A DNA stretch of 64,000 bases from Metopolophium dirhodum (Eukaryota; Arthropoda; Insecta; Hemiptera; Aphididae), in NCBI RefSeq assembly GCF_019925205.1, contig NC_083562.1, positions 18,290,001 to 18,354,000 on the forward strand. Reading direction: 5' to 3'. The notes beneath the pieces were generated by a model. That model searched no databases, was not told where the DNA came from, and was given only the letters and a program-made list of their open reading frames with translations. Of this stretch, positions 1 through 10,657 are shown piece by piece (positions within the stretch are counted from its first letter, which is position 1; every line of letters begins with the position of its first letter). The position numbers and the translations under genes are program-made.

Positions 1-150
1 CGGGCACGCCACAGGCGGGGGAGCCGGACCTTTTTGGATAGACCTGCTGCATGCACGTCCTGACTATGGGGCAACATTATAAAACCTTAGCGAGGGTCCC
101 GCATGTGCGCACCAACGCAGTGGCTACAGTTTAAAAACGTTCACGTCATT
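1..150. other. GC-rich window edge, unassigned
   Basis: The first 150 bases are clearly richer in G+C than the AT-rich DNA that follows. One plus-strand frame is open from the window edge to a TAA near base 86, but it shows no recognisable motif and no splice site. It could be the end of an exon, promoter DNA, or part of a CpG-rich patch cut by the window boundary. The sequence upstream is needed to decide. Confidence 0.2.
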
Positions 151-1069
151 ATTCAGCTGATTGAATGTATATGAAATCAACTGTTTCCCCCCCGAAGTTA
201 GTTTTAAAAACTAAAACCAAAAAAAAGTAGAGATAATAGAATATTTTGTAATTTTGTTGAATTACCAGTGTCGAATGAAGAAATTCAGATCAATGATATC
301 TTGTTGGTAAATTTTGATTTTTTTATCAATTTTATAAAAGGACAAAATCAATATAATTTATTCAGTTTTATTGAATGTACGGTAATGTGCATAAAACATA
401 ATATGCTTATTTCATTCAAATAAATGATAATGGCCATAGTCAAAGCATTATTTAATAATAGTAAAAAATTCAGATATAAAGCATATAATTAATTAATAAA
501 TATATATATTATTGTATTAAAATATTAACTGTAATGCTTATGACATTATATTGATACTTGACAGGGATTAGCTAATTATCTCCATTATGATTTATGTGTG
601 ACCCAGTGATTCAGAAATTAAAACTAAAAATATAATATGTTCTGATGTAGCTCGAACGTTTTATTTTGGTTAGGTTCATATTATAGGTTATGCCGGTTAT
701 GGTATACGTCAACACAAATTAACTATTTTAAATAACAATATGATTCTATATGTATGAATTTCAATAGACTTTTGAATAATCAACATAAAGATATGATTTA
801 TATCTCTCAAGATTCGACAATTTCGAAAAAAAAAACGAAGGAAATTGTTTATAAATGTATATAAACGGAAAAGACAACAACACTTCGAAATGAATATATT
901 ATTACAACGTGTAAAGTCTTCCATTATTCGTTGAACGGAATTATATGACATTTGGTTGTCGTAATTTTACTAACAAGTGATACTGAACTTGGCTCTTCGA
1001 TCTGGCAGGCAGTTCAGCAACCCTTTTTAGCTTGAAATATATATTTTTTTTGTTTCACGTGTGTGTAGG
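151..1069. other. AT-rich DNA, nothing recognised
   Basis: AT-rich sequence with many short A and T runs. An 80-codon minus-strand ORF lies here, but it is rich in Phe, Ile, Cys and Asn, shows no domain, and looks like chance. No RNA gene, repeat array or transposon end was found. Confidence 0.5.
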
Positions 1070-1136
1070 GGGTAGAAAGTGGGGGAGAACTGCCACGAGG
1101 GAACCGTCGTAGCGATCGTTAAAAGCGCGGGCCCCG

Positions 1137-1185
1137 TATATATATATACACGGGCGCGCGCGCGTGTGTATGTGCGCGCGCGCGT
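1137..1185. repeat. Compound TA/CG/TG dinucleotide microsatellite
   Basis: A (TA)n tract runs directly into two (CG)n tracts separated by a short TG-rich spacer. Alternating purine-pyrimidine DNA of this kind is a classic Z-DNA-prone sequence (known property, not tested here). It sits inside a GC-rich patch at about 1070-1440. The 116-codon plus-strand ORF over this patch reads the CG tract as Arg-Ala repeats and is probably not a gene. Confidence 0.85.
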
Positions 1186-1440
1186 TGTGGGGAGGGGCAG
1201 CGTGAAAGGGGGATTAAAACAAGGGGGACAGACCCTTTGCTTGGTGACTCAGTGGGGGTATAGGGGGAATCCACAGTCGATAATATTGCACGAAATAATG
1301 CAGGGAGAGCCTACGCCATGGAGGGTGAATTGGAGGGGAGAAAAGGACGCGGACCAAAAGCTATGTTGGAAAATTATGATCTTTTTAGAAAACATTCGAC
1401 GAAGAATTCCCGGATTTAGAGTCTTTTGAAGAGCAAAACT

Positions 1441-2205
1441 ATTGTGAAGAGCGAAAAAAAATTTATCCATTAATCAATTTGTACATTTCTATCTAAATCC
1501 GGAAAAAAATAAAATAAAACGTCCGACCTCAGTAGGTGGTGTCTATTGAAGGCAAATCGTGCTGTAGATAGCATGTGTCGACAAAACAGGTATACCTACG
1601 TATTTAATTCATGACCTGCGATTGTTATTTTTGTTATGTTTTGGTATCATTAGTGAACGGTGTGCTGTCCCTTTGCCGGATGTTAAATAGTGTCTGCAGA
1701 CAAGCAAACAAAAAGTAAGGAAGAAGAAATACGATTTCAAATCTGTTTAAAAATATGTTGGTAGAGTTCTACGTTTTGATGTTTATACATATTTCATACA
1801 TAAATAATATATTGATTTAATTATACATTATGCCTTTATGTATGAACAAATTAAATAATTAAATTTATTATATGTTATAATACATTGCAGGTGCCCTAAA
1901 CGCAATTATCTTACGATTAGTTTGCATCTTTTTCTATACTAAAAAGTCGATCTAATATATCAAAGCAAGTAATATTATGCAAAACTTATTATTGTGACAG
2001 TATAAGCAACGCACATGTGCATATGTGTTCATTCACATATTGATAACAATAACCCAACTAATCAGATTTTAGTTTAAACATAATTAGTATCTAAGTGGAA
2101 ATATTTTATACGAAAATTATATCAAAAAAATAGTATGTCAACAATTTTTACGTTGCCTTGGTAACGTCTGGAGTGAAAAAATAAAAGCTCGAGCATTTTT
2201 TTTTT
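1441..2205. other. AT-rich DNA, nothing recognised
   Basis: AT-rich sequence between two GC-rich islands. I see no long ORF, inverted repeat or known transposon end. Confidence 0.45.
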
Positions 2206-2650
2206 ACATTAGTGCAGCCGAAGGCCATGTATTTTTAGACCCTGCGTTCACGTTCGCAGCAGTATTTCGGGGCGGAACAGTTATACGACGTCGCCTGGGG
2301 TCGGGCACCACGATGGGGGGTTCCCAGTAGTGGATGGGGTTACCAGGCTTGTAAACGAGTGGTGGGATGGTGGGAGGGGGGTTGGATAAGGGACTTCCCT
2401 CTAGGGGTCTTGTTTTGTCCGTACCGGCACCCCTGAATGCGTATATATCTCCCCCACGATGTTGTGAAACTCAATATCGACCCGGCGACCAAAACGCTCT
2501 CGCCGCTCATGTATACAGTGCTGAGTGAGAAATAGAAGGGGAGGAGAGAGAAAAACCCTCGAAGGAAGCCCCTATACGAGATTCCAGGTATTAAGTTTGC
2601 GAGCCGTAAGGAAAGTGCGTGCAGGACGCTCCCTTCGATGCTATATATAA
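2206..2650. other. GC-rich island, possible regulatory or transcribed DNA
   Basis: About 440 bases with much higher G+C than the flanks, including G-runs near 2300-2400 and a CpG-containing stretch near 2480-2510. It ends close to a TATATATAA word at about 2642-2650. All frames are interrupted by stops at short intervals and there is no clear exon. In AT-rich insect DNA, islands like this are often promoter, enhancer or old exonic sequence. That is inference only. Confidence 0.3.
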
Positions 2651-4440
2651 GGCAGTTTTAGAGCTTCATATATCATCAAAGACTTTTAGGATTTCAGAAG
2701 AGAAAAAATTCGCCCTGACTAAATTTAAATTATAAATATAGTAAATATTAATTTATTCAGACAATATAACTTTAAAATTATCTAAAATATTATTGTACGT
2801 AAATACTCATTTATTTAGAATACATTGCAACTTTAATGACTCCCAGAATTGGTATTTAAATTTGAAATTAGAACAGCGCTCAGCTTTTAGTTTTTAATTA
2901 TGTAAATTAGATACGTCAAATTTTACTCGAAGCACATACTATGTACACCAAAAGTATAGTCCACAACAAGTTATTCTATTATAAAATAAATATAAAATAA
3001 TGTATGATAGAATCAGTTCACAAGATTATATTTTTTACAATTTATACTGAGTGGTTCGATATTAGTACTTAACGATTTTGATAATACTTGAAGGGTAAAG
3101 TAAAAAAGTTTATAAAACTCAAAAGTTAGTATTTTATCATTAAAATTAAACCAATATTAACGTTGTAAATTGTCCATCAGTAAGTAGCTAATAAATCTTA
3201 GGTTTATTACATTCTGTGGTAGTGTGGTAATATATTGGTTAACATCACACACAGGCTAGGTAAGGCAAATTCGAGTAAAAATTCACAATACTTGAGTCTT
3301 GAATAATTACTCCAATAAAATATAATTTATTAATAAAAAATTAAGAAATATTTAACTATAGATTTTAAAAATTAATAAATATTACAAGAAAAAATATTTT
3401 TTGGAAATGTATACCTATTTTATATTATTTTATACACACGCTAAAAGCATACGAATTATACGTGTGAAGGAATATAATATTATATATAAATATATTATAA
3501 TATATACATAAGTAACGTGCTTAATGAAACGCATACACGAATGTTTTTTTTCTTAGTAGGCAAAGATATATTTTCCCCAAACATCAATGCAGGATATAAG
3601 TTTTCCCTTTCTTTTTTTCCTTATTCATATGGAAGTTAGGTACCTACCTATATACATTTTTATGTTGACCAATGACTTTTTCAGTCATTACTTGCCTAAC
3701 TCTGTATTTAAATGGTATTGTATATTTGTATCATATAAATGTAAAAATATTTCAACATTAAATTATAATAACACAAGTAGCGCTATATGTTTATCAATGT
3801 ATTTAGATAGGTTAATTTTAATTAGGATAAATATTTTTTAAAGAAGGCATTTCAAAATTAAAATAATTAATTTAATTGGCTCGTACTATATTTTATGAAT
3901 ATTAGTTATTGGAGATTGGAAAAGGTGATATTACGCTATATCTATTTATATATATATATATATATATGAATATATTATTAGTATCTATTACTATATAATA
4001 ATATAAAGATGCCTATGGGTATTATGTGTTTGTTATAGATTACAAAGGAAATATTATATTTGTATTAAATTTCTTACGGTGAAGCAGAAAAATTCACCGT
4101 GAAGCTCATTATAGTTTGACTTTCATATTTCGTTTTTTTTTTTTTTGACTTAGTAGTTTCTCAAAATTTTTCTGACGATTGTCATGCAGTGTTTGTGTAG
4201 ATACTCATATTTGTAAATTACCAATATTTTTAAACTTTTTTTGGTAGGACTTGGCGTGATAGACAGAGACTACCGATAAAATAGAGGATCCCCAGTCTGC
4301 GCAGACCACAATAATATGCTTTGCAATAAAATGTAAATTACTTGTATCCCTTGGTTCACGTCAAACTCAGAAAATCGTCGTCATTTTTGAGGCTAGGTCA
4401 CTATCACTTGCAAATAACTTATTGTTTGTTTCGCTACGGG
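2651..4440. other. AT-rich DNA, nothing recognised
   Basis: Long AT-rich stretch with a TA dinucleotide run at 3947-3967 and a T-run near 4134-4146. The 84-codon plus-strand ORF at 3587 is mostly Phe, Ile, Tyr and Asn and looks like chance. A short inverted word (TTCACGGTGAA-like halves) near 4078-4103 is too small to assign. Confidence 0.45.
3947..3967. repeat. (TA)n microsatellite
   Basis: Uninterrupted TA dinucleotide run of about ten units. Confidence 0.9.
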
Positions 4441-4446
4441 AAGTCC

Positions 4447-4490
4447 AGGCGCGGATACAAGGGAGCGATGCCCCCCCCCAAATGTTACAA
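4447..4490 (+). mobile_element. Possible hAT/MITE terminal fragment
   Basis: The stretch begins CAGGCGCGGATACAAGGGA and runs into a C9 tract. CAG-G-GCGGATCCAGG-type starts followed by G- and C-runs are common at the ends of insect hAT-like elements (established knowledge). No matching opposite end or target duplication was found, so this would be a fragment. The 67-codon ORF across it is probably spurious. Confidence 0.35.
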
Positions 4491-4860
4491 AACGAAAAAA
4501 AAAATATTACACTAATATGCCAAGAAATGATAAAATTATATTTTTCTTATAGCAACTATAAAAAAACTAAAGTTTTAGGCTGTTATTTTTTAGTTTTTAA
4601 GTACATAATAAATAATAATAAATAACTACATTGTTTTGCGGATCGTTCTATTTATAATTCGGTAATTTCTAATCGTGCCGACTGACGACGTGACGGAAAC
4701 TGGTCGTCGTCTCATATCGTAGTCGCCCGCATTTATATGCCTACAGTAACTGTTATAAATATTTTCATTCGGTATCATTAATTTTATTCTGTGCAAGATT
4801 TTATTCTGTGCAATACAGTCTACATGAACTACCAACACCGACGACAATATTTATACATCA

Positions 4861-5062
4861 TTAAAAAGGTGGACAAGTGGGTGTCACTCTGCTGTACAGT
4901 AGGTTACTAGTGGGTCACTGTAATGAATGGTGTTAAATTTGAATTCAATGATATTAATATAATATCATTGTATAAGAAAAACGATTCTAAGCGATGAATA
5001 TTAGGTACTAAGTAAATTTAATGACATTATTGTGAATAAAGTAATTTATATATTATAACCTT
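4861..5062 (-). mobile_element. Solo end of the TTAA-flanked TIR repeat family
   Basis: Starting at TTAA and then AAAGGTGG, about 200 bases match the reverse complement of the terminal B unit at 15572-16077 and the left end of the element at 20607. Shared landmarks in order are a GTGTCGCTCTGCTGTAC-like block, a GGTTAC / GGGTCACTGTAATG block, the ATGATATTAATATAATATCA-like palindromic area, AAGAAAAACGATTCT, and ATTATTGTGAATAAAGTAAT. No opposite terminus lies nearby, so it is a solo or truncated end. Confidence 0.75.
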
Positions 5063-5899
5063 TGTATGCCTTTATATACTATACATTTAATAGGTACTAA
5101 ATAACAAACTGTCCTAATGTACTAACCGTACAAAGTGTCCTACAACCGGTATTAACTATAGTTTATATAATATAATATATTACTACCTATTTTTTTAAAA
5201 TTTTTAGTTGAAAGGTTATTCCTTTACAGGGTTAAGAAATATTTATGGTAAATGATAATACTTATAATATTATAAAATTATTGAATTTTATATATTATAT
5301 TATGTCCATAAGATAAAATGGCCCTTTCTAATAATTACTATGGATCCACGCCTACCCTTATGACATATTTTTAAGTCTTAACAAGTAGTAAAATATTTGT
5401 ATAGTGAAAGTACACACTATGCATTATTTACCTATTTAATTCGTTATTTAGTTGTTTATGTAGGTACTTTATAGCTACGTTTATACCTATCTATAAGTAG
5501 TAGGTAGGTATAGTAGTAGGTATCTACTATAGTTATAGGTAAATTAGAATATTATAAATACGAATGAGGTAAATATCACAAATTTGTAATACACCAATAC
5601 TACACATGTAAAACCTGTTCTAACATACGATAGAATGTAAAAAAATAAACTTAATGAAAACAAAAAAAATTGGCCTATTTTTTAATCTTTTATAATTACA
5701 CACGTAGGTAGGTATATTATGTACTGGACTCGACTACAAGGTCTCCGCTAAAATTATACCAATTTTACCTTGGGTGTCTACTGCAGACTGTAGTGGATAT
5801 CGAACACAACAGTAAAACACGAATGTCGCGTAGATAGAACTACTATTATAGATAGTAAACATTCCAATAACACGTCGAACGTACACGTTACGTTGCCCG
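5063..5899. other. AT-rich DNA with TAGGTA words, no gene seen
   Basis: AT-rich DNA with clustered GTAGGTA and TACCTA words near 5455-5545. This word is scattered through the whole window and gives it its aphid-like look. No long ORF or transposon end was found. Confidence 0.45.
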
Positions 5900-6940
5900 A
5901 TTCCGAGAGAACAAGCGCAATAACTACCCGAAACGTCAATCGTGTGTCAATCGACTAATTTATTTCGCTGTTTGGACAATTGGACAACAATACGACATAC
6001 AATAGCTGGGGGATTTGTACGTACCTATGTATTAATACTATTTCGTAACGATTGTGACTCGTGTAAATGGAAATCGATTGCGATGACAAACGAGTCAGTG
6101 GCGGTGGTTTTGGGCGACGAAATAACGCGTTTGAGGCCAACAACTGCATAGCAGTTAAGTATATCACTCTCGCTCTTCTCCTTTACCCTAAACGAGGACG
6201 ACACTTATATAATGGTATATAAAGTGGGAGACAGGTATAACTGGGTAAGAACTACATGTCATTATCATATCACTACAACTCGCACACCACGGGTTACTCG
6301 GCAATTAACGGACTAATGAGAGGACGGTGATGATATTATCATAAGGACGCAATAAGTAGGTACGCGATGCTGGATTTATAATCGATAGTGAAACGGAGGT
6401 CGTTGTTCATGTGGACAGAAGATTTTCACGTGGACAACAGCAGCGTTGTGTAACAGTCGTACTCGAACGTCCTTGTCACGCGACTTAACTTTATATTATT
6501 ATTATAGTAACCAGTGGTTCATCTCAAAACCACCTTATATACATAATACGTGCGATTATATTATTAATATTATGATTACGGTTTGGGTTCCCCGTCGCCA
6601 CTGACAGACAGTGCGGTAAAAAAAATAAAATCGAAACCAGTTTCGGGGGGGACCGGTCCACTAGCCGCGCACGCCGCCGCCGCCTATATAGTGATGTTAA
6701 TAATATGCTATCCTAGGACAACTAATCACGGTGCCGCTGTCCGGGACCGTAGCGGAGATTAAAATATAATATTTATAAAAATAAAGCATCGTGCGGTGAT
6801 TAACACGCACACGTGCTGCTGCCACTCGGTTCACCTGTTGTATAGCCGTCCGTCGGATGCAATGATCCGCGAACTGCCATAATACGCGCAGTCTCCGCCG
6901 GAAATAGCCGGTATGCCCGGCCTTACGATTCCGTGGATAG
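5900..6940. promoter_or_regulatory. GC-enriched, promoter-like region
   Basis: This kilobase alternates AT-rich and CpG-rich blocks (notably 6590-6720 and 6790-6910). Overlapping 69- and 70-codon ORFs on opposite strands at about 5942-6167 cannot both be real and neither has a domain. A TATA-like box sits at 6216-6223, and a CTATATA word follows a GCCGCC run near 6690. It may belong to the same regulatory block as the island at 7340-8030. No transcript start can be fixed from the sequence alone. Confidence 0.3.
6216..6223 (+). promoter_or_regulatory. TATA-box-like TATATAAA
   Basis: The word TATATAAA is followed about 25-35 bases on by mixed sequence, and a CT-rich stretch (ACTCTCGCTCTTCTC) lies about 45-60 bases upstream, resembling a GAGA-type site on the other strand. 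In AT-rich DNA such words are frequent by chance, so this is weak. Confidence 0.25.
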
Positions 6941-7339
6941 TTAATAATATTTTGTCAACGAACATATTATATCGGCCGTGGGTATTCTCGATCTATATAC
7001 CGTATACGACAGTAAGCTGTACCTACAATATTGCGCGCTTCTATTACGCCATGGCACTAATTTTAGGCTACTATAATTAATTATACTCCAGCTGCTAAAA
7101 TACTGATACGATACTGATATACTAACGTGTATTATGTTATTATTATCATTTAGAGTAAACTGAATAATACACATAGATAATATTATATTGAATAGTATTA
7201 CCTCTTTTTACGGTTCCTGGGTGACGGCAGTCGGCAGACGAAGATATACGATATAATATTATAATATAATGTCAATTATTACAGTACGATATAATATTAT
7301 GATAACAATTAATAATAATATTGAGAACTGATCAAATTT
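6941..7339. other. AT-rich spacer between GC-rich blocks
   Basis: Mostly AT-rich with many TAATATTA words. A 77-codon minus-strand ORF at 6941-7174 has no recognisable domain. Confidence 0.4.
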
Positions 7340-7520
7340 AACTGGTGCTAGGCGTCTGCGGCAGGCAGGCTGGTGGGCGGGCGGACGTCGGCGGAACGCG
7401 CGTGACACGATTCGCACACGTCGAGAACGTTACTGAATTTCACCACCGCCGCCGCCTAACGTACGTGCACGCCGTGGTGCGGCCGACGGCAACCCCCTCT
7501 AGGGTACGGGTCGGCGGCCG

Positions 7521-7528
7521 TGACGTCA
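7521..7528. promoter_or_regulatory. Consensus CRE site TGACGTCA
   Basis: A perfect palindromic TGACGTCA, the consensus binding site of CREB/ATF-type bZIP factors (established knowledge). It lies within the CpG-rich island and a second half-site (TGACG) follows four bases later. The site and its setting are seen; function is inferred. Confidence 0.5.
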
Positions 7529-7687
7529 TGTGACGCACGCGGCAGTATACGCCGTCCCCCTCCACCGCCCGTGCGGACGCTCACACGCACGCACACCCAC
7601 CGAAGACCCCCCTTCCATACCCTTCACCCAAATAAACATGGTGAGGAGGACCCCCCCCCAAATGGACGACGGATACTTGGCGCCTGT

Positions 7688-7754
7688 ACACAACACACAC
7701 ACACAAACGCGCGATCGCAAACACACACACACGACAAGCACACCCACACATACA
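7688..7754. repeat. Interrupted CA-rich microsatellite
   Basis: Two CA-dinucleotide runs separated by a CpG-rich spacer containing GCGATCGC, followed by more CA-rich sequence. It creates long artefactual ORFs on both strands. Confidence 0.85.
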
Positions 7755-8030
7755 CTCGGACGGTGGCAGGTGCACACAGCGGCGGTGGGTACAAAGGGTC
7801 CGGACTCACCCGAACCCCTCCGACGACGACCCTAAACGCCCACGCCCCTCCAACCAGTGTCGGAAAGTCGGCGGCTATTTTCGGGGCACGCACATATAAC
7901 CGGTTTTCCAGTCCGTTGGCTCGGCGTGTAGTGACGTGCCCGTCGAGGGGGCAAACATTTTCACTGGGGTTATACTTGCACGGACATGGTCAGAGGGGGT
8001 GTCTATCCACTGACTATCCCACCACCACCA

Positions 8031-8484
8031 CAGCCGATTATATAAAAATACTTGATAACTACGTTCTGCGCTGTTGTATGATGACAGATAATAATAATAA
8101 TAACATATTTTAATAATATTACAAATTACAATAATATAACTATTACCTACAAATAGTGCATAATATTATAGGGAACTGACCGATAATACGTGTGAGCAGA
8201 CGGGGGTATCGCACCGATCGGTTCGCAGGCAGCAAATAATTTACAAGATAAGAACGTGATGAATGTTTATGAAATATCACGTCACGATTTGTGCATTGCG
8301 CGTATGGTGACAAAACCGTTATAGACGTTAGTAAGTTAACCACTGCTATTGGCGATTGAAAGCTTATCAATTTTCTGACCGGCGAGGGGTAGATCTGTAA
8401 CGGGGAACTGAAAAAATAACATATAAATGATACACGTTACAGCTTATCAATTTCAATCGTCAATAGTCAAGATGTAACTCCATG
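8031..8484. other. Mixed-composition DNA, nothing recognised
   Basis: AT-rich with some mixed sequence at 8160-8400. The words AGCTTATCAATTT and CAATCG/CGATTG recur near 8350-8460, giving a short inverted and direct similarity too small to assign. The 75-codon minus ORF has no domain. Confidence 0.4.
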
Positions 8485-8492
8485 GTATGATC

Positions 8493-8845
8493 ATAGGCGT
8501 GCGCACAGGGGATGTCGGGGGTCCCTGGGCACCCCCGGACCTTTCACCAAAAACGACAAGGGCCCTAATTATTAATTAAGTGTAAATTAAATTAATGAAA
8601 TTAATGATGAATTCAAAAATGTTGTTCCTTTTAAACGTCGATCATCATTATAAGATTGTATATCTATATGTAAATCGTCATGTAATGTTTATTAGAATGA
8701 ATAATAAAATAAAATAAATATTTTTAGTGCATTTGATATCTTTAAAACATTTTTCTGTGTCTATAATTGTTTTCAAAATTATTGTGGGCTCTAATTTTTA
8801 GTGTTCACCCCCGGAACCAAAAGTCTGTGCACGCCTATATTATGA
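8493..8845. mobile_element. Non-autonomous DNA transposon (MITE)
   Basis: The left end reads ATAGGCGTGCGCACAG and the reverse complement of the right end contains ATAGGCGTGCACAG, an inverted pair about 350 bases apart. Just inside, CACCCCCGGACC on the left and TTCACCCCCGGAACC on the right lie in the same orientation. The octamer GTATGATC occurs at 8485-8492 and again at 8846-8853, consistent with an 8-bp hAT target duplication. The right copy is 7 bases beyond the TIR edge, and a TA duplication directly at the TIR edges is an alternative. There is no transposase ORF; the 72-codon ORF starting inside is not a transposase. Confidence 0.65.
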
Positions 8846-10100
8846 GTATGATCGCAGATCGACTTCTGTGTACAAAGTATTATAGTATGCCCGAGGTTCA
8901 GATATTATGTATATTGTATAAAGCCGCCGCACAGTGTTCTGAAACGTCAATTTATGGAGCCAAAACTATACATTTGAAATATTAATTTGTATGCGTTTTA
9001 TAAATAAAATAATTATCTACACATCCTAGGGAAAACTGATACAGAGTTACAACCTATATTATTTTCAAAGGGTATGTTACTATGTATATTTTGTATTGAT
9101 ATAAGTAATTAATTTTTATATTAGTAATATGGCAGGTTGAACTAATTTTTGCACATATTATTTCATAAACTAATTATTATTTATTATATAATATTATTTT
9201 CTGGTATTATAACTTTTATAAGTCATTTTCTGCATTCTATGTTGTAGAATAAGTTCTTGAAATAAATAGCTTTATTTACAAATGTTCGTGATTTTAATAA
9301 ATCACCTATACAACGCATATAAGAAAATTGAGACTTTTTATTCACGATATTTTTAAATAGTGGTATAAACAATTTTTTAGGAACCTATTACATTATAACA
9401 TTGTCATGCTTTTTATTCAAAATAACAAATTGCTTATGCATGAATCAAAAATAAACTTGGAAAATAAAAATTGTTAAACATATATGTACATATAAGTAGC
9501 ATAAAAACATTTAAAAAATTATATGATGTCTAAAAAATTGTGATATACCTAAATTTTTAGCAAAAAACTCAAATGTCTAAAGTTTTTTATTTTTCAATTA
9601 CCTATACAACAACATCAAAATCAATGTTGTCAAAAATTGGTGTTGAGTAATTATTTACATTTTTTCTTAATTTTTTTCTGTTTTTCTCAATTATTTTGAA
9701 AAGTATGGAGACATTTTAACTTTTGACCTTTCCAAAATACTAACTATAAAACGAATTTTCTACCGGAAACAAACCTCGTGATTGAAGATCGAATCATTTT
9801 TATTTTTTACTACTTCATGTTAATAGGTACAATACACATCATTGTAAAACCCATCTAAAACTATAATTTAATTTTTTGTACAATTATTATACTATAGAGT
9901 TTACTCTTTGAACGTATTTCTTAATTTCACGGCTACATCTTTGAAAATTGCCCTTGTTCAGTTTTATTTGTTGTGGACGAATACAAAATAAAATAAATTG
10001 CTGTTATAGGTTTACTAGCTTAGGATAAAATGAACAGTTTTTATCTAAATGCTTACAGGCGTATTACTATAGCGGGCATTTATCTATGAAATGTACTTTT
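8846..10100. other. AT-rich DNA, nothing recognised
   Basis: Very AT-rich with many T and A runs. I see no gene, RNA gene or transposon end. Confidence 0.5.
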
Positions 10101-10104
10101 GAAG

Positions 10105-10455
10105 GGACTTACGTGTAAAAGTGGGGGCGCCTCCAGGTGTTTTAACGAAATAATGCCATTAAAATATTAAATACAAAATTAAAAATACTAATAATTCTTA
10201 ATTCTTGAAAATGAATAGTAATAGGACCATTTGGATTTTGGTTTAATTTGACAATAAAAATTTAATAGAAAATTGGTTCTCCAAAAAAACTTTAAAAAGA
10301 TTAGATACCTAATAATTAATAAATAATAATATAGTATTATAGGTATATAAGCAGTAGGTATATAATATATTATAATCAGTGAGCAATTATTTTTTTCTTC
10401 GATTTAGCTAAAAACCTACAGTGCCCTCCCCCACACCTAATGGCCTATGTTGCCG
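10105..10455. mobile_element. Possible decayed TIR element
   Basis: GTGGGGGCGCCTCCAGGTG on the left resembles the reverse complement of the right block, GTGGGGGAGGGCACTGTAGG, each followed inward by a TTTTAA- or TTTTTAG-like run. The GC-rich ends bracket about 300 bases of AT-rich DNA with no ORF. The match is imperfect and no target duplication was found, so this is a tentative MITE remnant. Confidence 0.35.
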
Positions 10456-10619
10456 CGGGTTAGGTTAGGTAATATATTTTTAATATTTTTAGGACAATAG
10501 GTATACTGATTATTTTTAGCATGTTTATCATACGCTCCTCTACTTTCAGTCTATATTCACTTGTAAACACAGTCAAGGGTTAAATAATATATTTATTGAT
10601 AAAATATAATATTTTATTG

Positions 10620-10657
10620 CTATCAGTATATCAGTTATCAGTTATCAGTAAATCAGT
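10620..10657. repeat. Short tandem (ATCAGTT)-like repeat
   Basis: Five imperfect copies of a 7-8 base unit containing ATCAGT in a row. Confidence 0.7.

Larger units (their letters stand above)
7340..8030. promoter_or_regulatory. CpG-rich island, probable promoter or enhancer
   Basis: About 700 bases with the highest G+C and CpG content in the window. It contains GGGCGGGCGG (an Sp1/KLF-like box), several GCCGCC words, a palindromic CRE at 7521-7528, C-runs, and a CA-rich microsatellite. ORFs up to 197 codons run through it in several overlapping frames on both strands. They are compositional: they read the microsatellite as His-Thr or Cys-Val repeats and have no domain. A first exon, 5' UTR or enhancer is the best reading, with direction unknown. 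Confidence 0.45.

Noticed and set aside
1079..1429. 116-codon plus-strand ORF
   Set aside because: It contains the TA/CG microsatellite read as Arg-Ala repeats and has no motif or splice support.
7520..8113. 197-codon plus-strand ORF and several overlapping ORFs on both strands
   Set aside because: They run through CA microsatellite and C-runs, read as His-Thr, Cys-Val or Pro repeats, overlap in conflicting frames and show no domain. Composition explains them.
8767..8985. 72-codon plus-strand ORF
   Set aside because: It begins inside the MITE and crosses its right end; no transposase or other domain.
10455..10470. GGGTTAGGTTAGG as telomere repeat
   Set aside because: Only two units, too short to separate from chance.
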